Origin: Mesobacillus jeotgali
GTDB lineage: Bacteria; Bacillota; Bacilli; Bacillales; Cytobacillaceae
Assembly (NCBI RefSeq): GCF_014856545.2
Contig: NZ_CP109811.1
Location: 2,350,001 to 2,414,000, forward strand
Direction of reading: 5' to 3'
DNA: 64,000 bases
Position 1 is the stretch's first letter. Every line of letters begins with the position of its first letter. A program made the translations under genes and the position numbers. Shown here one piece after another: positions 53,973 through 63,402 of the stretch. Below the pieces are notes generated by a model. The model saw nothing but the letters and a program-made list of their open reading frames with translations. It made no database searches and was not told the DNA's origin.

Positions 53973-54400
53973 AACCTCTGAAACTGACGATGCAGGCTTT
54001 CGGGCCATATGCCGGTACGGAAACGATAGATTTTAAGCAGCTTGAGAACAGGACAATGTTTGTTATTTCGGGTAAAACTGGATCTGGAAAGACAACCATT
54101 TTTGACGGCATCAGTTACGCGATATACGGCAAGGCAAGCGGTGAGGACCGTAATGGCCCCGATCTGCGGAGCCAATTTGCTGAAGATGAGTTATTGACTG
54201 AAGTTACTCTTGAATTTTCATTGCGTCAAAAGACGTACCGGATTACAAGGTCTCCGCAGCAGGAGAGGAAAAAGAAATCTGGTGAAGGAACAACCAATGT
54301 CGGTGCCAAGGCAGAATTTTATCTGATCGACGAAAATGGAGAACTGCAGCTGCTTGCATCAAATGTTCGCGAAGTGGATGAAAAGATCAAGGAGATATGA
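53969..54400 (+). CDS. sbcC: SbcC N-terminal fragment (frameshifted gene)
   Basis: Residues 1-143 match the SbcC/Rad50 N-terminal ATPase half: MKPLKLTMQAFGPYAGTETI, Walker A GKTGSGKTTIF, SYAIYGKASGEDR. The frame ends at a TGA inside the Q-loop region, where the matching sequence continues in the -1 frame from 54397. The normal protein is about 1100 residues, so this fragment alone would be non-functional. The break is a single-base loss relative to the full gene, or a sequencing/assembly error; the sequence around it does not resemble a programmed slip site. Confidence 0.88.
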   Translation: MKPLKLTMQAFGPYAGTETIDFKQLENRTMFVISGKTGSGKTTIFDGISYAIYGKASGEDRNGPDLRSQFAEDELLTEVTLEFSLRQKTYRITRSPQQERKKKSGEGTTNVGAKAEFYLIDENGELQLLASNVREVDEKIKEI

Positions 54401-57105
54401 TCATCGACAGCAATCAATTCCGGCAGATCCTGATGATTCCACAGGGTGAATTCCGAAAGCTTCTAACTTCCGACAGTAAGGATAAGGAAGTCATCCTGCA
54501 AAGACTCTTCCATACGGAAATCTATAAGAGAGTAGAAGAAAAGCTTAAGGAAGAAGCAACTGTGCTGAAAAAATCGGTCGAGGACCAGGTTGAAAAAAGG
54601 AATTCAGCTCTTCGCAGCATAAAAGCTGTGGAAAATGAGGAACTGAAGGAGTATGTAGAAGCCGGCAGTACAAATGATGTATTGATTCTTCCGCTTTTAA
54701 AAAAAGAAATTGGGGCAATGGAAATAAAGCTTGAAAAGCTAAACAGAGACCGCGATAAACTTCAGCTGGAGCGCGATAAAATGCAGCAGCGTTTGTTCGA
54801 AGCTGAAGCAACTTTAAAACAAATCCAATCACTAGAAACCCTTAAGATGACAAAGGAAAAGCTTGAAGGCCAAAAGAGTCTGTTTGCAGAAAAAGAAAAA
54901 CAAACAGTGCTTGCCAAAAAAGCAGCTCTCCTGGAAGCTCAGGAACAGCTTTGCCACCGACTTAAGGCCGACCTGGACAGTATAACAAACCAGGTAAATG
55001 TGATCACAAAACGAATCGAACAGTTAACTGTAAGACTCACAGCAGCAGAAAAAGAACACCAGAAACAAATTGATCGGGAACCAGAGCGGAAAGCAGCTGC
55101 TGAGCAGGTAAACAGGCTTGAAAATATGAAGGAAGATGTCCATGTATTCGCCAGCATAGCTTCACAGTTTGCTGAACTACAGCAGTCACTGGAATCATCG
55201 GCAAAGAACCGGGAGAACAGTGAAGCCCAGCTCAAGTCAACTGAGGAGCGGCTTAAAGTCTTGCTTGCAGAAAAGGAAGGTGCCGAAAAGGCGCAGATTA
55301 CTTATCTGGAGAATGACCGGAAATTGGAGAAACTGCTGCTTGAATTGGACAAGTTGAATAGGCTTGGCAACCATAATCAGAAAGTTACCCAAGCCCGAGC
55401 AAGCTTTGAAGCACGGAAAGGCATTTTTGACCAGGCTGTATCCAGACTGAATGATGCCAAAGCCACAGTGGAAGAGCTTGAACAAAAATGGCTTCATTCC
55501 CAGGCTTCCGTTTTGGCTGCCTCACTGCAAAATGGCAGTGCTTGCCCTGTTTGCGGATCAGAGCATCATCCTGAACCTGCAGAAGCAACTGGAGGTTTTA
55601 TTCCGACCGAAGAGGATTTAAAAGCTGCACGGGAGCAGATCACTGGTATTGAAAGAGAGAAGGGTGCTGCTGAAAAGTCTTACATCGAGGCAGATACGAC
55701 CCTTAGGTCAATGATTGAAAGCGGAGAGGAAATGATTACTGAAATCGTCAAATTCCGTACTGACTTTGTCGTCGGCCAGTTAGCTGACACCGTTCTGCTG
55801 ACTCAAAGCGAGGTTGAAAAACTGCAATATGAGCAGAATCAACATTCGGTGAAGTTAAAAGGCTTGGAAAAGATCAAATCTGAAATCAAAAGGTTTGAAG
55901 ATGACAAAGAAAGGCTGAATAAGCAGCTGAAAGCTATAGACGAAAGCTATCAAAGCCTGATGATCCAGTATACGGAAAAGAAAACCACCCTAGAGAGAAT
56001 AACAGAGAAAATACCTGAACAACTGCGCTCACTGCAAGTATTTGAATCGAAAGTGAAATCAGCACGACTCTTACAGCAGCAGCTTGATGAGGAACTAGAG
56101 CGGGCGCGCAAAAATTACCAGGAAGCAAAAGAACTTCTGGGAACCGAAAAAGCACGGAGTGAAGAGGCCGAAAAGAGATTGAAGGAAATAGATTCGCAAT
56201 TGACAGCCGAGCGGGAAACATTCAAAAACAATATGACATCCCAGGGCTTTGAAAACTATCAGGCCTATCACCAGGCGAAAATTCCAGAACAGGCTATTCA
56301 ACAGCTTGATGCAGACATCTTGAATTATCGGGAAGAAGTCAGGTCGGTAAGTGATCGCTTCGCGGAGTTGTCTGAACTTCTTAAAGACGTTAAGAAACCT
56401 GATATAGTAACACTTCAAGCAGAATTCGCCCAGTTAAATAATATGATCAGGGAGACTGATGAAGCATACCAGGATTTAAACCTGAAAAAACGGGATAATC
56501 AGTCCATCTTGGACCAGGTAGATACTCTGAATGAGCAGATGAAGGTACTGGAGGAAAAGTACAAGCTGGTAGGCCATTTATTCGAAATTTCAAAAGGCCA
56601 GAACACTTACAGGATTACCTTCGAACGTTATGTCCTGGCGGCGTTTCTCGATGATATACTGGCTGAGGCAAATCTAAGGCTCAACAAGATGACGAGCGGA
56701 CGATACAGATTATTGCGAAAAACTGATCGGTCAAAAGGCAATGTACAGAGTGGGTTGGAGCTCTTGGTTTTTGATGCATACACCGGACAGGAGCGACATG
56801 TAAAGACATTGTCTGGCGGAGAAAGCTTCAAGGCGGCGTTATCGCTTGCCCTTGGATTGGCCGATGTTGTCCAGAATTATGCAGGTGGAGTTTCATTAGA
56901 GACAATGTTCATTGATGAAGGCTTCGGAACCCTTGATCCAGAATCCCTGGACCAGGCTATAGAAGCATTAATCGATATCCAAAGCAGCGGCCGGCTTGTC
57001 GGCATCATTTCTCACGTTCCGGAACTAAAAGAGCGGATTGATGCAAGACTCGAAGTCATTTCCACCCAAACCGGAAGCAAAACAGAATTTGTATTGATGA
57101 ACTAA
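54397..57105 (+). CDS. sbcC: SbcC C-terminal part (frameshifted gene)
   Basis: 902 residues beginning MIIDSNQFRQILMIPQGEFR, which is the Q-loop of SbcC. It contains long coiled coils either side of the zinc hook (NGSACPVCGSEHHPEPA, CPVC motif), then the second ATPase half with signature KTLSGGESFKAALSLALGLAD, Walker B TMFIDEGFGTLD, and D-loop. Its first codon overlaps the stop of the N-terminal fragment, ATGA, offering possible re-initiation. Joined in frame, the two give a normal-length SbcC of about 1045 residues. Terminator downstream. Confidence 0.9.
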   Translation: MIIDSNQFRQILMIPQGEFRKLLTSDSKDKEVILQRLFHTEIYKRVEEKLKEEATVLKKSVEDQVEKRNSALRSIKAVENEELKEYVEAGSTNDVLILPLLKKEIGAMEIKLEKLNRDRDKLQLERDKMQQRLFEAEATLKQIQSLETLKMTKEKLEGQKSLFAEKEKQTVLAKKAALLEAQEQLCHRLKADLDSITNQVNVITKRIEQLTVRLTAAEKEHQKQIDREPERKAAAEQVNRLENMKEDVHVFASIASQFAELQQSLESSAKNRENSEAQLKSTEERLKVLLAEKEGAEKAQITYLENDRKLEKLLLELDKLNRLGNHNQKVTQARASFEARKGIFDQAVSRLNDAKATVEELEQKWLHSQASVLAASLQNGSACPVCGSEHHPEPAEATGGFIPTEEDLKAAREQITGIEREKGAAEKSYIEADTTLRSMIESGEEMITEIVKFRTDFVVGQLADTVLLTQSEVEKLQYEQNQHSVKLKGLEKIKSEIKRFEDDKERLNKQLKAIDESYQSLMIQYTEKKTTLERITEKIPEQLRSLQVFESKVKSARLLQQQLDEELERARKNYQEAKELLGTEKARSEEAEKRLKEIDSQLTAERETFKNNMTSQGFENYQAYHQAKIPEQAIQQLDADILNYREEVRSVSDRFAELSELLKDVKKPDIVTLQAEFAQLNNMIRETDEAYQDLNLKKRDNQSILDQVDTLNEQMKVLEEKYKLVGHLFEISKGQNTYRITFERYVLAAFLDDILAEANLRLNKMTSGRYRLLRKTDRSKGNVQSGLELLVFDAYTGQERHVKTLSGGESFKAALSLALGLADVVQNYAGGVSLETMFIDEGFGTLDPESLDQAIEALIDIQSSGRLVGIISHVPELKERIDARLEVISTQTGSKTEFVLMN

Positions 57106-57148
57106 CGTGAAAAATACAGCATCTTGCAACAGATGCTGTATTTTCACG
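57106..57148 (+). terminator. Terminator of sbcDC
   Basis: Long stem CGTGAAAAATACAGCATCT/AGATGCTGTATTTTCACG with TGCAAC loop; symmetrical, low T-tract beyond. Confidence 0.75.
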
Positions 57149-57227
57149 CTTACAGGTCAGCCTGTGTCTCAACTTGTATTCAGCTTGTGAAAAGTAATCA
57201 TTAAATAAGTCAGCAGGGAGTTTTACC

Positions 57228-58289
57228 ATGGATTTTGAAGTTCAATATTTATCATTTTACGTTGTACAGGTAGAAGGAAAAGGCGATCAGGCAGATAAAA
57301 GATATAAACATTTTCAGACATTGAACGAGGAAGAATATGAATCCAGTCATCTGAAGGAGTTTCTAGATGGCGAGTTTGCCAAAATCGTCAAGCGTAAGGT
57401 CGAACGCCATCCAAAAACAGATGAAGTTCCTACTAAGCTCGGCTACTTCATCGTTGAGGAGGGCCATGATTTAACATCCAACCCAAACTACAACCTATTC
57501 CATCGCGTTCGTTTTGCGGAGTCAAAGGAAGACTTCCAGCAAGAAAGTGAAAAATTCGCAATCGCTTATGTAGATACAAGCGCAGTAAGAGGCGGGGCTT
57601 TTATTGTAGCGAGAGCCAAGCTTCGCAAGTTTTTTGATGATGCATTTGTGTTCATCCTTAAATGTGATTTTGAACCAAAAGTAGCTTCCATTTCTGACGA
57701 GTCCACATTGATCCGGCAGGTGGAAATGGCGATAACGACTAAAAACATGAAATCAATACAGTATCCCTATATGCCAGAAGAGGGAATGATTCAGGATAAT
57801 GAACTGAAAATCAACCAGTCTTCCCATGCACGTTATTTTGAAGACTTCCTGAAATATGTAGAGTATGGCCAGTCGATGCCAGAAATCGTTAAGACTCAAG
57901 TTATTGAGATGGTCCGCGGGCATATGGAGGAAACCTTTGAGCCGGAAAGTGAAGAGCGGGAACAGCTTGAGAACGCCATGGAAATCTGGGCAGCCAGTGA
58001 CAAGCGCGAACTCCAGGAGCGATTCGAGCCAGAGCAGGTCATTGAAGCGGCTGCACAGCTCATCGAGCATACACCTGAACTGGAACTGAAAATGAAGCTC
58101 GACCACATATCAGTAAAAGGGTTGCTGGCTGATTACGGTGACAGCATCCATCTGTCAAAGGTTAATGGAAAGTATGTCATTATGATTGAAGCAGATACCA
58201 TTACATTTGAAAAAGGCTTTTCTCCAGTCGAATTTGCAAAACCTGATGAAATTGGTACAGTAGTAGAAAGAATCAGGCAAAAGAGCTGA
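57228..58289 (+). CDS. DUF3900 protein
   Basis: A 353-residue cytosolic protein of a family confined to Bacillales, of unknown function. The N-terminal part is MDFEVQYLSFYVVQVEGKGDQ, with an acidic central helix-rich segment and a beta-rich end (VNGKYVIMIEADTITFEKGF). No catalytic motif is evident. ATG follows GGGAG. A terminator on each side makes it monocistronic. Confidence 0.72.
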   Translation: MDFEVQYLSFYVVQVEGKGDQADKRYKHFQTLNEEEYESSHLKEFLDGEFAKIVKRKVERHPKTDEVPTKLGYFIVEEGHDLTSNPNYNLFHRVRFAESKEDFQQESEKFAIAYVDTSAVRGGAFIVARAKLRKFFDDAFVFILKCDFEPKVASISDESTLIRQVEMAITTKNMKSIQYPYMPEEGMIQDNELKINQSSHARYFEDFLKYVEYGQSMPEIVKTQVIEMVRGHMEETFEPESEEREQLENAMEIWAASDKRELQERFEPEQVIEAAAQLIEHTPELELKMKLDHISVKGLLADYGDSIHLSKVNGKYVIMIEADTITFEKGFSPVEFAKPDEIGTVVERIRQKS

Positions 58290-58348
58290 CAACTAAAAAT
58301 TTACAGACTGATAATGTGAGCTGGATTAATTCCTTTAATAACACATAC

Positions 58349-58379
58349 AAGCATTGGCGCAACTGCCAATGCTTTTTTT
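58349..58379 (+). terminator. Terminator of the DUF3900 gene
   Basis: AAGCATTGGC/GCCAATGCTT stem with a GCAACT loop, followed by TTTTTT. Confidence 0.85.
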
Positions 58380-58452
58380 ACTCTTGTCACACTATTCAAA
58401 TTATGGTTACAATTGGAAGGAGATGGTTGATTAGCAGCGAGGGGGCTTTGGA

Positions 58453-58953
58453 TTGATAACTACATATGTAAACTGGGACAATGCAAAAGTTAAATTAACC
58501 TGGCAGAAGGATGACCAGCTTCCACCGAGGGAGTTGATCAGCAGTGTCCATGGTTTTTGTTTCCACGGTGATAAGGTGCTCCTGGTAAACTTGAATCATC
58601 GCGGGTGGGATATAACTGGCGGTCATATTGAGGCAGGTGAATCTGTTGAGGAATGTTTCATGAGAGAAACTATGGAAGAGGCCTATGTTTCTGGTGATTG
58701 CAGGCTTTTAGGTTCAATCATTGTCGATCATACGGAGAACCCGCAATGGAATAACAACAGTCCATACCCCAAAATCGGATTCCAGGTGTTTTACCGGATG
58801 GACATTAACGAAATACATGATTTCGATGCAGGATATGAATCCTCTGAAAGAATCTTTGTCAATCAAGACCAGGTCCGCGAGTATTATCATGATTGGCACG
58901 AACTATATGAACATATTTTAAGATATGCTGCTGATAAAAAAATAATAGATTAA
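58453..58953 (+). CDS. Nudix hydrolase
   Basis: A 166-residue enzyme that hydrolyses nucleoside diphosphates linked to another moiety. The Nudix box is GHIEAGESVEECFMRETMEE (GX5EX7REUXEE), followed by a normal core. The N-terminal 30 residues form an extra strand. The substrate is unknown. The start is TTG 58453, with GAGGGGGC upstream. The methyltransferase gene follows 19 bp later. Confidence 0.88.
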   Translation: MITTYVNWDNAKVKLTWQKDDQLPPRELISSVHGFCFHGDKVLLVNLNHRGWDITGGHIEAGESVEECFMRETMEEAYVSGDCRLLGSIIVDHTENPQWNNNSPYPKIGFQVFYRMDINEIHDFDAGYESSERIFVNQDQVREYYHDWHELYEHILRYAADKKIID

Positions 58954-58972
58954 GATAGTTAGGGTGAAAGAG

Positions 58973-59752
58973 ATGGATGCAGTTAAGCAAAATAGTCTTG
59001 CATGGGACAAGAAGGTTGAAAGTGAAGCAGTTTATACTAAGGCGGTTTCAAGAGAAGTAATTGAAAAAAGCAAAGCGGGTGAGTGGGAAATCACGGTAAC
59101 AACTGGAAAGCCGGTTCCAAGAAGCTGGTTTCCACAATCACTGACAGGATTGAAAGTTCTATGTCTTGCTTCTGGAGGTGGACAGCAGGGGCCCGTCCTG
59201 GCGGCAGCTGGAGCTGATGTAACAGTTGTAGATATCTCAAAAAAACAGCTGGAGCAGGATGAGTTTGTTGCCAAAAGAGATGGACTTCAATTAAGTACAC
59301 TCCAATGCAGTATGACTGATCTTTCAGCGTTTAGTGATGAAGAATTTGACATGATCATCCATCCAGTGGCCAATCTATTCGTCGAAGACATCTCACACGT
59401 CTGGAAGGAAGCGTCGAGAGTATTGAAAGATAAAGGAACACTTATATCCGGCTTTACAAATCCTCTGTTATTTATTTTCGATGATGAAGAGGACTTGAAA
59501 GGGAACCTGGTGGTTAAGAACAAAGTCCCCGGCTCTTCAATGGATAACCTGACGGATCATGAGAAAGAAAAACATATTCAATCAGGGAATACAATTGAAT
59601 TTTTTCATACACTAGAAGACCAGATACAAGGTCAGGTGGATGCCGGCCTCGTCATCGCTGGATTGTATGAAGACGATTTTGGCGGCAGAAGGCCACTGGA
59701 TGAATATATTAAATGTTTTGTCGCAACAAAAGCAGTTAAAATAATGCTATAA
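58973..59752 (+). CDS. Class I SAM-dependent methyltransferase
   Basis: A 259-residue Rossmann-fold methyltransferase. Motif I is LKVLCLASGGGQQGPVLA, with the acidic end of strand 2 in VTVVDISKKQL, and motif post-I and II in CSMTDLSAFSDEEFDMIIHP. The C-terminal third has FDDEEDLKGNLVVKNKVPG, typical of the family. The substrate is unknown. ATG 58973 is chosen as AGGGTG lies 6 bases before it. It is an operon partner of the Nudix gene. Confidence 0.85.
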   Translation: MDAVKQNSLAWDKKVESEAVYTKAVSREVIEKSKAGEWEITVTTGKPVPRSWFPQSLTGLKVLCLASGGGQQGPVLAAAGADVTVVDISKKQLEQDEFVAKRDGLQLSTLQCSMTDLSAFSDEEFDMIIHPVANLFVEDISHVWKEASRVLKDKGTLISGFTNPLLFIFDDEEDLKGNLVVKNKVPGSSMDNLTDHEKEKHIQSGNTIEFFHTLEDQIQGQVDAGLVIAGLYEDDFGGRRPLDEYIKCFVATKAVKIML

Positions 59753-59759
59753 ATTGCTT

Positions 59760-59785
59760 AAGCCCTAAATATCCTTAGGGCTTTT
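59760..59785 (+). terminator. Terminator of the Nudix/methyltransferase operon
   Basis: AAGCCCTAA/TTAGGGCTT stem followed by TTTCT. Confidence 0.8.
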
Positions 59786-59824
59786 TCTACTTTATAGGGT
59801 ATGAACATACTCCTCGCAAATTAG

Positions 59825-60187
59825 TGTCTGGCTTCAGCGCCTAGACCCACGAGTCGCTTGTCTAGCTGCGGCTCCTAACTCCTCGAGACGTTTCGGTCCT
59901 GCCAATGAATTCAAAGAGCGACTTCACTGTCAGGCCCTCCAAAGCTTGTCGGACTTGGGCAGTCGCCTCCGCTTTTCGAATTGTCTAGTTTTGCCTCCTA
60001 GAAACTCCGAAACTTCAACTCCGTCGGCAGAAGCAAAAAGCGCTTCTTTGTCGGAGTCTTCAGTTTCTGTGTTTCTGGGCAGTCGGCTACACATTTCGTT
60101 TTCGGCCCGCCCAATGAAGTCAAAGAGCGACTTCACTGGTCGGCCCTCCAGCGCTTGTCGGGGCTGACCAAGGCGCTTACGCTTTTC
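59825..60187. repeat. GC-rich interspersed repeat, two related copies
   Basis: About 360 bp more GC-rich than the neighbourhood, with two copies of one element at 59902-59976 and 60111-60187 (CCAATGAA(T/G)TCAAAGAGCG...CTTCACT, ...GCCCTCCA, CTTGTCGG, CGCTTTT), separated by a divergent joining piece beginning TTGTCTAG. GAAGTC and GACTTC form a small hairpin inside each copy. Sequences of this type (GTCTAGCTCCAGCGC..., AAGAGCGACTTCACT...) recur between genes in Bacillus genomes, so it is probably a multicopy non-autonomous repeat. No protein reading frame is credible. Confidence 0.78.
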
Positions 60188-60260
60188 TGATTATTTTTAG
60201 AATATTTAGACTAATAGTTGAATATTTCAATATAAACGTTATAATAAAGTTAATAATACA

Positions 60261-60276
60261 TACCGACCGGTTAGTA
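60261..60276. promoter_or_regulatory. TetR-type operator of the fatty-acid cluster, copy 1
   Basis: TACCGACCGGTTAGTA, a 16-bp imperfect palindrome (two mismatches), lies 22 bp before the SDR gene. A near-identical site lies at 63403. It is probably bound by the TetR protein encoded at 62784. Confidence 0.68.
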
Positions 60277-60297
60277 GAAAGCATTAGGGGGAATAAA

Positions 60298-61050
60298 ATG
60301 AGATTAGCAGACAAGACAGCGATCATTACTGGCGGTGCCAGTGGTATAGGCCGTGCAGCCGCACTTCGCTTTGCCGCTGAAGGAGCGAAGCTGGTAATCG
60401 CTGATGTGAATGGTGAAGGCGGAAGAGAAACAGCCCAGCTTATTGAACAACAAGGGGGCAAGGCCCTTTTTTTCGAAACAAATGTAAGCGATTCCAAACA
60501 GGTGAAAGAACTCGTTTCAGCAACTGTTGAGGCATACGGGAAGCTGAATATTCTTTTTAATAACGCAGGCATCGGCAATCCGGATGTTAAAAGTGTTGAT
60601 CTCGATGAAGACGATTGGGACAGAGTTATAGATATTAATCTTAAAGGTGTTTTCCTCGGCATCAAGCATGCTGTTCCTGAATTGAAAAAGGCTGGTGGAG
60701 GAGCAATTATCAATACCTCAAGCCTGCTTGGCATAAAGGGGCAAAAATATCTTGCCGCTTATAACGCATCCAAGGCTGGCGTTATCTTGCTGACCAAAAA
60801 TGCTGCGTTGGAATACGGCAGGGACAATATCCGAGTAAATGCAATAGCCCCGGGTGTCATCGATACACAAATTATAGATGGATGGAAAAATGATGAACGC
60901 AAATGGCCAATCATTTCAAGGGCTAATGCCTTAGGAAGAATTGGGACTCCAGAGGAAGTCGCAAATGCGGTCCTGTTTCTTGCCTCTGAAGAAGCTTCTT
61001 TTATTACTGGTGCGACATTGTCAGTCGACGGCGGTGGACTGACATTTTAG
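60298..61050 (+). CDS. Short-chain dehydrogenase/reductase (SDR)
   Basis: A 250-residue NAD(P)-dependent oxidoreductase. Cofactor motif TGGASGIGRAA at residues 12-22, Asp after beta2 (VIADVN) favouring NAD, NNAG at about 88-91, catalytic Ser in NTSSLLG, and YNASK (Tyr-x-x-x-Lys) at about 155. It belongs to the classical SDR class that includes 3-hydroxyacyl-CoA and 3-oxoacyl reductases. Substrate inferred to be an acyl intermediate from the acyl-CoA ligase, TetR and thioesterase that follow. ATG follows AGGGGGAA. Confidence 0.9.
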   Translation: MRLADKTAIITGGASGIGRAAALRFAAEGAKLVIADVNGEGGRETAQLIEQQGGKALFFETNVSDSKQVKELVSATVEAYGKLNILFNNAGIGNPDVKSVDLDEDDWDRVIDINLKGVFLGIKHAVPELKKAGGGAIINTSSLLGIKGQKYLAAYNASKAGVILLTKNAALEYGRDNIRVNAIAPGVIDTQIIDGWKNDERKWPIISRANALGRIGTPEEVANAVLFLASEEASFITGATLSVDGGGLTF

Positions 61051-61090
61051 CCATATACAATTACGTTAAATTATGAATGGGGGAAATCAA

Positions 61091-62704
61091 ATGAGCGAGA
61101 ACAATGTCTGGCTTTCCAAGTATCCTGACTCCATTGCATCCACTATCACAATTCCTGAAAAATCTTTGCCGCAAATGCTGCGAGAATCAGCAGAGAAGTA
61201 TCCTCATAATAATGCTCTATCCTTTTATGGCAGAAAAGTCACCTATGAACAATTATCCCAGAATGTCACACATTTCGCTTCAGCACTGCAAAACAGAGGA
61301 GTGGAGACTGGAGACCGGGTTGCCATCATGCTGCCGAACTGCCCTCAATATGTCATTTCCTATTTTGGCATATTGACTGCAGGTGCGATTGTTACCCAGG
61401 TTAACCCAATGTCCGTTGAACGTGAGCTTGAATATATCCTAAATGACTCAGGAGCGGAAACAATAGTGGTGTTTGATGCACTCTATGCCAAGGTTAAAAG
61501 TGTTCAGGCTTCTACTAAACTTAGAAATATCGTAGTTGTCAGCCTGCAGCCTTCTGAGCATACTTTTGCACCAGATACTAAATTTGAAGCGTTTTTAGCA
61601 GAAAGCAGCGGCAGGACATCCTTGGTGGATGTTGATCCTGCAGAGGATGTTGCTGTGCTCCAATATACGGGCGGCACTACAGGAAGATCCAAAGGTGCGA
61701 TGTTGACTCATCGAAACCTTCTGGCCAATGTACTGCAATCCCATGAATTTTTCAAGAATGATATCAAACCTGGTGTTGAGCGTTCGTTGACGGTCATCCC
61801 CCTGTTCCATGTATTTGGGATGACAGCCTGTATGAACCTATCAATATATACAGGCGCAGAGATCATTTTATTGCCTCGCTTTGACCTGGAAGAAGTCTTG
61901 AATACGATAAAAAATGAGCAGCCAACAATGTTCCCTGGGGTACCGACGATGTATGTCGCCATTACGAACCATCCGAAAGCGGAGGAGTATGGAATCGGCA
62001 GCATCGAAATTTGCAACAGCGGTAGCGCGCCAATGCCTGTAGAGCTGCTAAAAGAATTCGAGAGAAAAACAGGTTCAAAGATCCTGGAAGGCTATGGCCT
62101 TTCTGAAGCATCGCCAACTACACATTGCAATCCAAGCTTTGCCGAAAGAAAGCCAGGAAGTGTCGGCATCGGCATGCCATCAACAGAATACAGAATTGTC
62201 GACCTGGCAGCAGGAACAGAAGAAGTTCCTGCTGGAGAGCTGGGTGAGGTAATCATCAAAGGCCCTCAGGTTATGAAGGGTTATTGGAATATGCCAGAGG
62301 AGACAGCAAACACATTGAGGGATGGATGGCTTTACACTGGAGATATTGCAAAGGTGGATGAAGACGGATATTTATATATTGTTGACCGGAAAAAAGACAT
62401 GATTATCGCGAGCGGTTATAATATTTATCCACGTGATATTGAGGAAGTTTTGTATGAGCATCCGTCTGTCCAGGAGGCTGTTGTTATCGGCATACCGGAT
62501 GAATACCGGGGTGAAGCAGTCAAAGCAGTGATTGTCTTAAAAGCAGGAAAGGAAGCCAATGAAGCACAGATCAAGGAGTTTTGCCGACAGAATATGGCGG
62601 CATACAAGGTACCTAACGTCGTCGAATTCCGTGAACAGCTGCCGAAGACAAGTGTGGGCAAGATTTTGCGCAGAGCACTAAGGGAAGAAGTAAGGAGTAA
62701 ATAA
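61091..62704 (+). CDS. Long-chain fatty-acid-CoA ligase
   Basis: A 537-residue member of the acyl-adenylate family that activates a fatty acid with ATP and CoA. Motifs in order: P-loop QYTGGTTGRSKGAML near residue 196, SGSAPMP, EGYGLSEASP, TGDIAKVDEDGYLYIVDRKKDMI, and the C-terminal catalytic Lys in PKTSVGKILRRALRE. ATG 61091 has GGGGGAAA upstream; an earlier start at 61073 is weaker. It lies 40 bp after the SDR gene and is probably co-transcribed. Confidence 0.92.
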   Translation: MSENNVWLSKYPDSIASTITIPEKSLPQMLRESAEKYPHNNALSFYGRKVTYEQLSQNVTHFASALQNRGVETGDRVAIMLPNCPQYVISYFGILTAGAIVTQVNPMSVERELEYILNDSGAETIVVFDALYAKVKSVQASTKLRNIVVVSLQPSEHTFAPDTKFEAFLAESSGRTSLVDVDPAEDVAVLQYTGGTTGRSKGAMLTHRNLLANVLQSHEFFKNDIKPGVERSLTVIPLFHVFGMTACMNLSIYTGAEIILLPRFDLEEVLNTIKNEQPTMFPGVPTMYVAITNHPKAEEYGIGSIEICNSGSAPMPVELLKEFERKTGSKILEGYGLSEASPTTHCNPSFAERKPGSVGIGMPSTEYRIVDLAAGTEEVPAGELGEVIIKGPQVMKGYWNMPEETANTLRDGWLYTGDIAKVDEDGYLYIVDRKKDMIIASGYNIYPRDIEEVLYEHPSVQEAVVIGIPDEYRGEAVKAVIVLKAGKEANEAQIKEFCRQNMAAYKVPNVVEFREQLPKTSVGKILRRALREEVRSK

Positions 62705-62783
62705 ATACTATCTCCTTAATGGGACAGGGGGTAAAATATGGTATAATTTCTGTGCAGACTAGTAGGATTGCGAGGACAGCAAA

Positions 62784-63347
62784 GTGAAAGAGAAAATTAC
62801 CGCACACAGCATTAAATTATTTGAGAAAAAAGGTTTCAGTGAGACTTCGATCCAGGATATTGTCGACTCACTAGGGGTGACTAAAGGTTCGTTTTATTAT
62901 TACTTTTCCAGTAAAGAAGAATTACTGATGGATATCCATCTCAGATATATTGACGAGTTACTGGGCCGTCAGGAAGAAATTCTCTCAGAGCAGTCAACAA
63001 GCAAGCAAAAATTATTTGACATTGTTTATATGCTGATCAGCAGCATTAAGTCCAAAGGGGCATCCGCAAAAATCTTTTTCAGGGAAATGCGTCACTTAAG
63101 CGATGACAGGCTGGCACAGATTGTCGCAAAGCGGGATCAATTCAGATTGAACGTGGAACGGCTGATTCGCGAAGGAATTGACAGTGGCGAGTTCCGCAAA
63201 GATTTGAATCCCATCATCGTAACATTTGGCATACTTGGTGCCGCAAACTGGAGCTACCAGTGGTTCAATCCAATGGGAAAGGTTTCTGACCGGGAAGTGG
63301 CAGAGATTTTTGTCGAAATGATCCTGAAGGGAATCGAAGTCAATTGA
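62784..63347 (+). CDS. TetR-family regulator of the fatty-acid cluster
   Basis: A 187-residue repressor. HTH: FEKKGFSETSIQDIVDSLGV followed by TKGSFYYYFSSKEELLMDIH. The C-terminal domain resembles FadR-type regulators that sense acyl-CoA (PF17932/TetR_C-like), though this cannot be fixed by motif. GTG start with GAGGA upstream. Two copies of the palindrome TACC(G/A)ACCGGTTAGTA flank the cluster, before the first gene (60261) and before the thioesterase (63403), so it probably represses both units until acyl-CoA is present. Confidence 0.88.
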   Translation: MKEKITAHSIKLFEKKGFSETSIQDIVDSLGVTKGSFYYYFSSKEELLMDIHLRYIDELLGRQEEILSEQSTSKQKLFDIVYMLISSIKSKGASAKIFFREMRHLSDDRLAQIVAKRDQFRLNVERLIREGIDSGEFRKDLNPIIVTFGILGAANWSYQWFNPMGKVSDREVAEIFVEMILKGIEVN

Positions 63348-63361
63348 AGAAGTATGTAGGG

Positions 63362-63386
63362 AGAGGCTTATGAAAGCCAAGCCTCT
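63362..63386 (+). terminator. Terminator after the TetR gene
   Basis: AGAGGCTT/AAGCCTCT stem followed by TTCTTTG. Confidence 0.68.
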
Positions 63387-63402
63387 TTCTTTGTATGCTA
63401 CA

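Noticed and set aside
54380..54405. Programmed frameshift in sbcC
   Set aside because: No slippery heptamer or downstream structure is seen; the AAGGAG just upstream is badly spaced for a -1 event, and the RF2-type signal gives +1, not -1.
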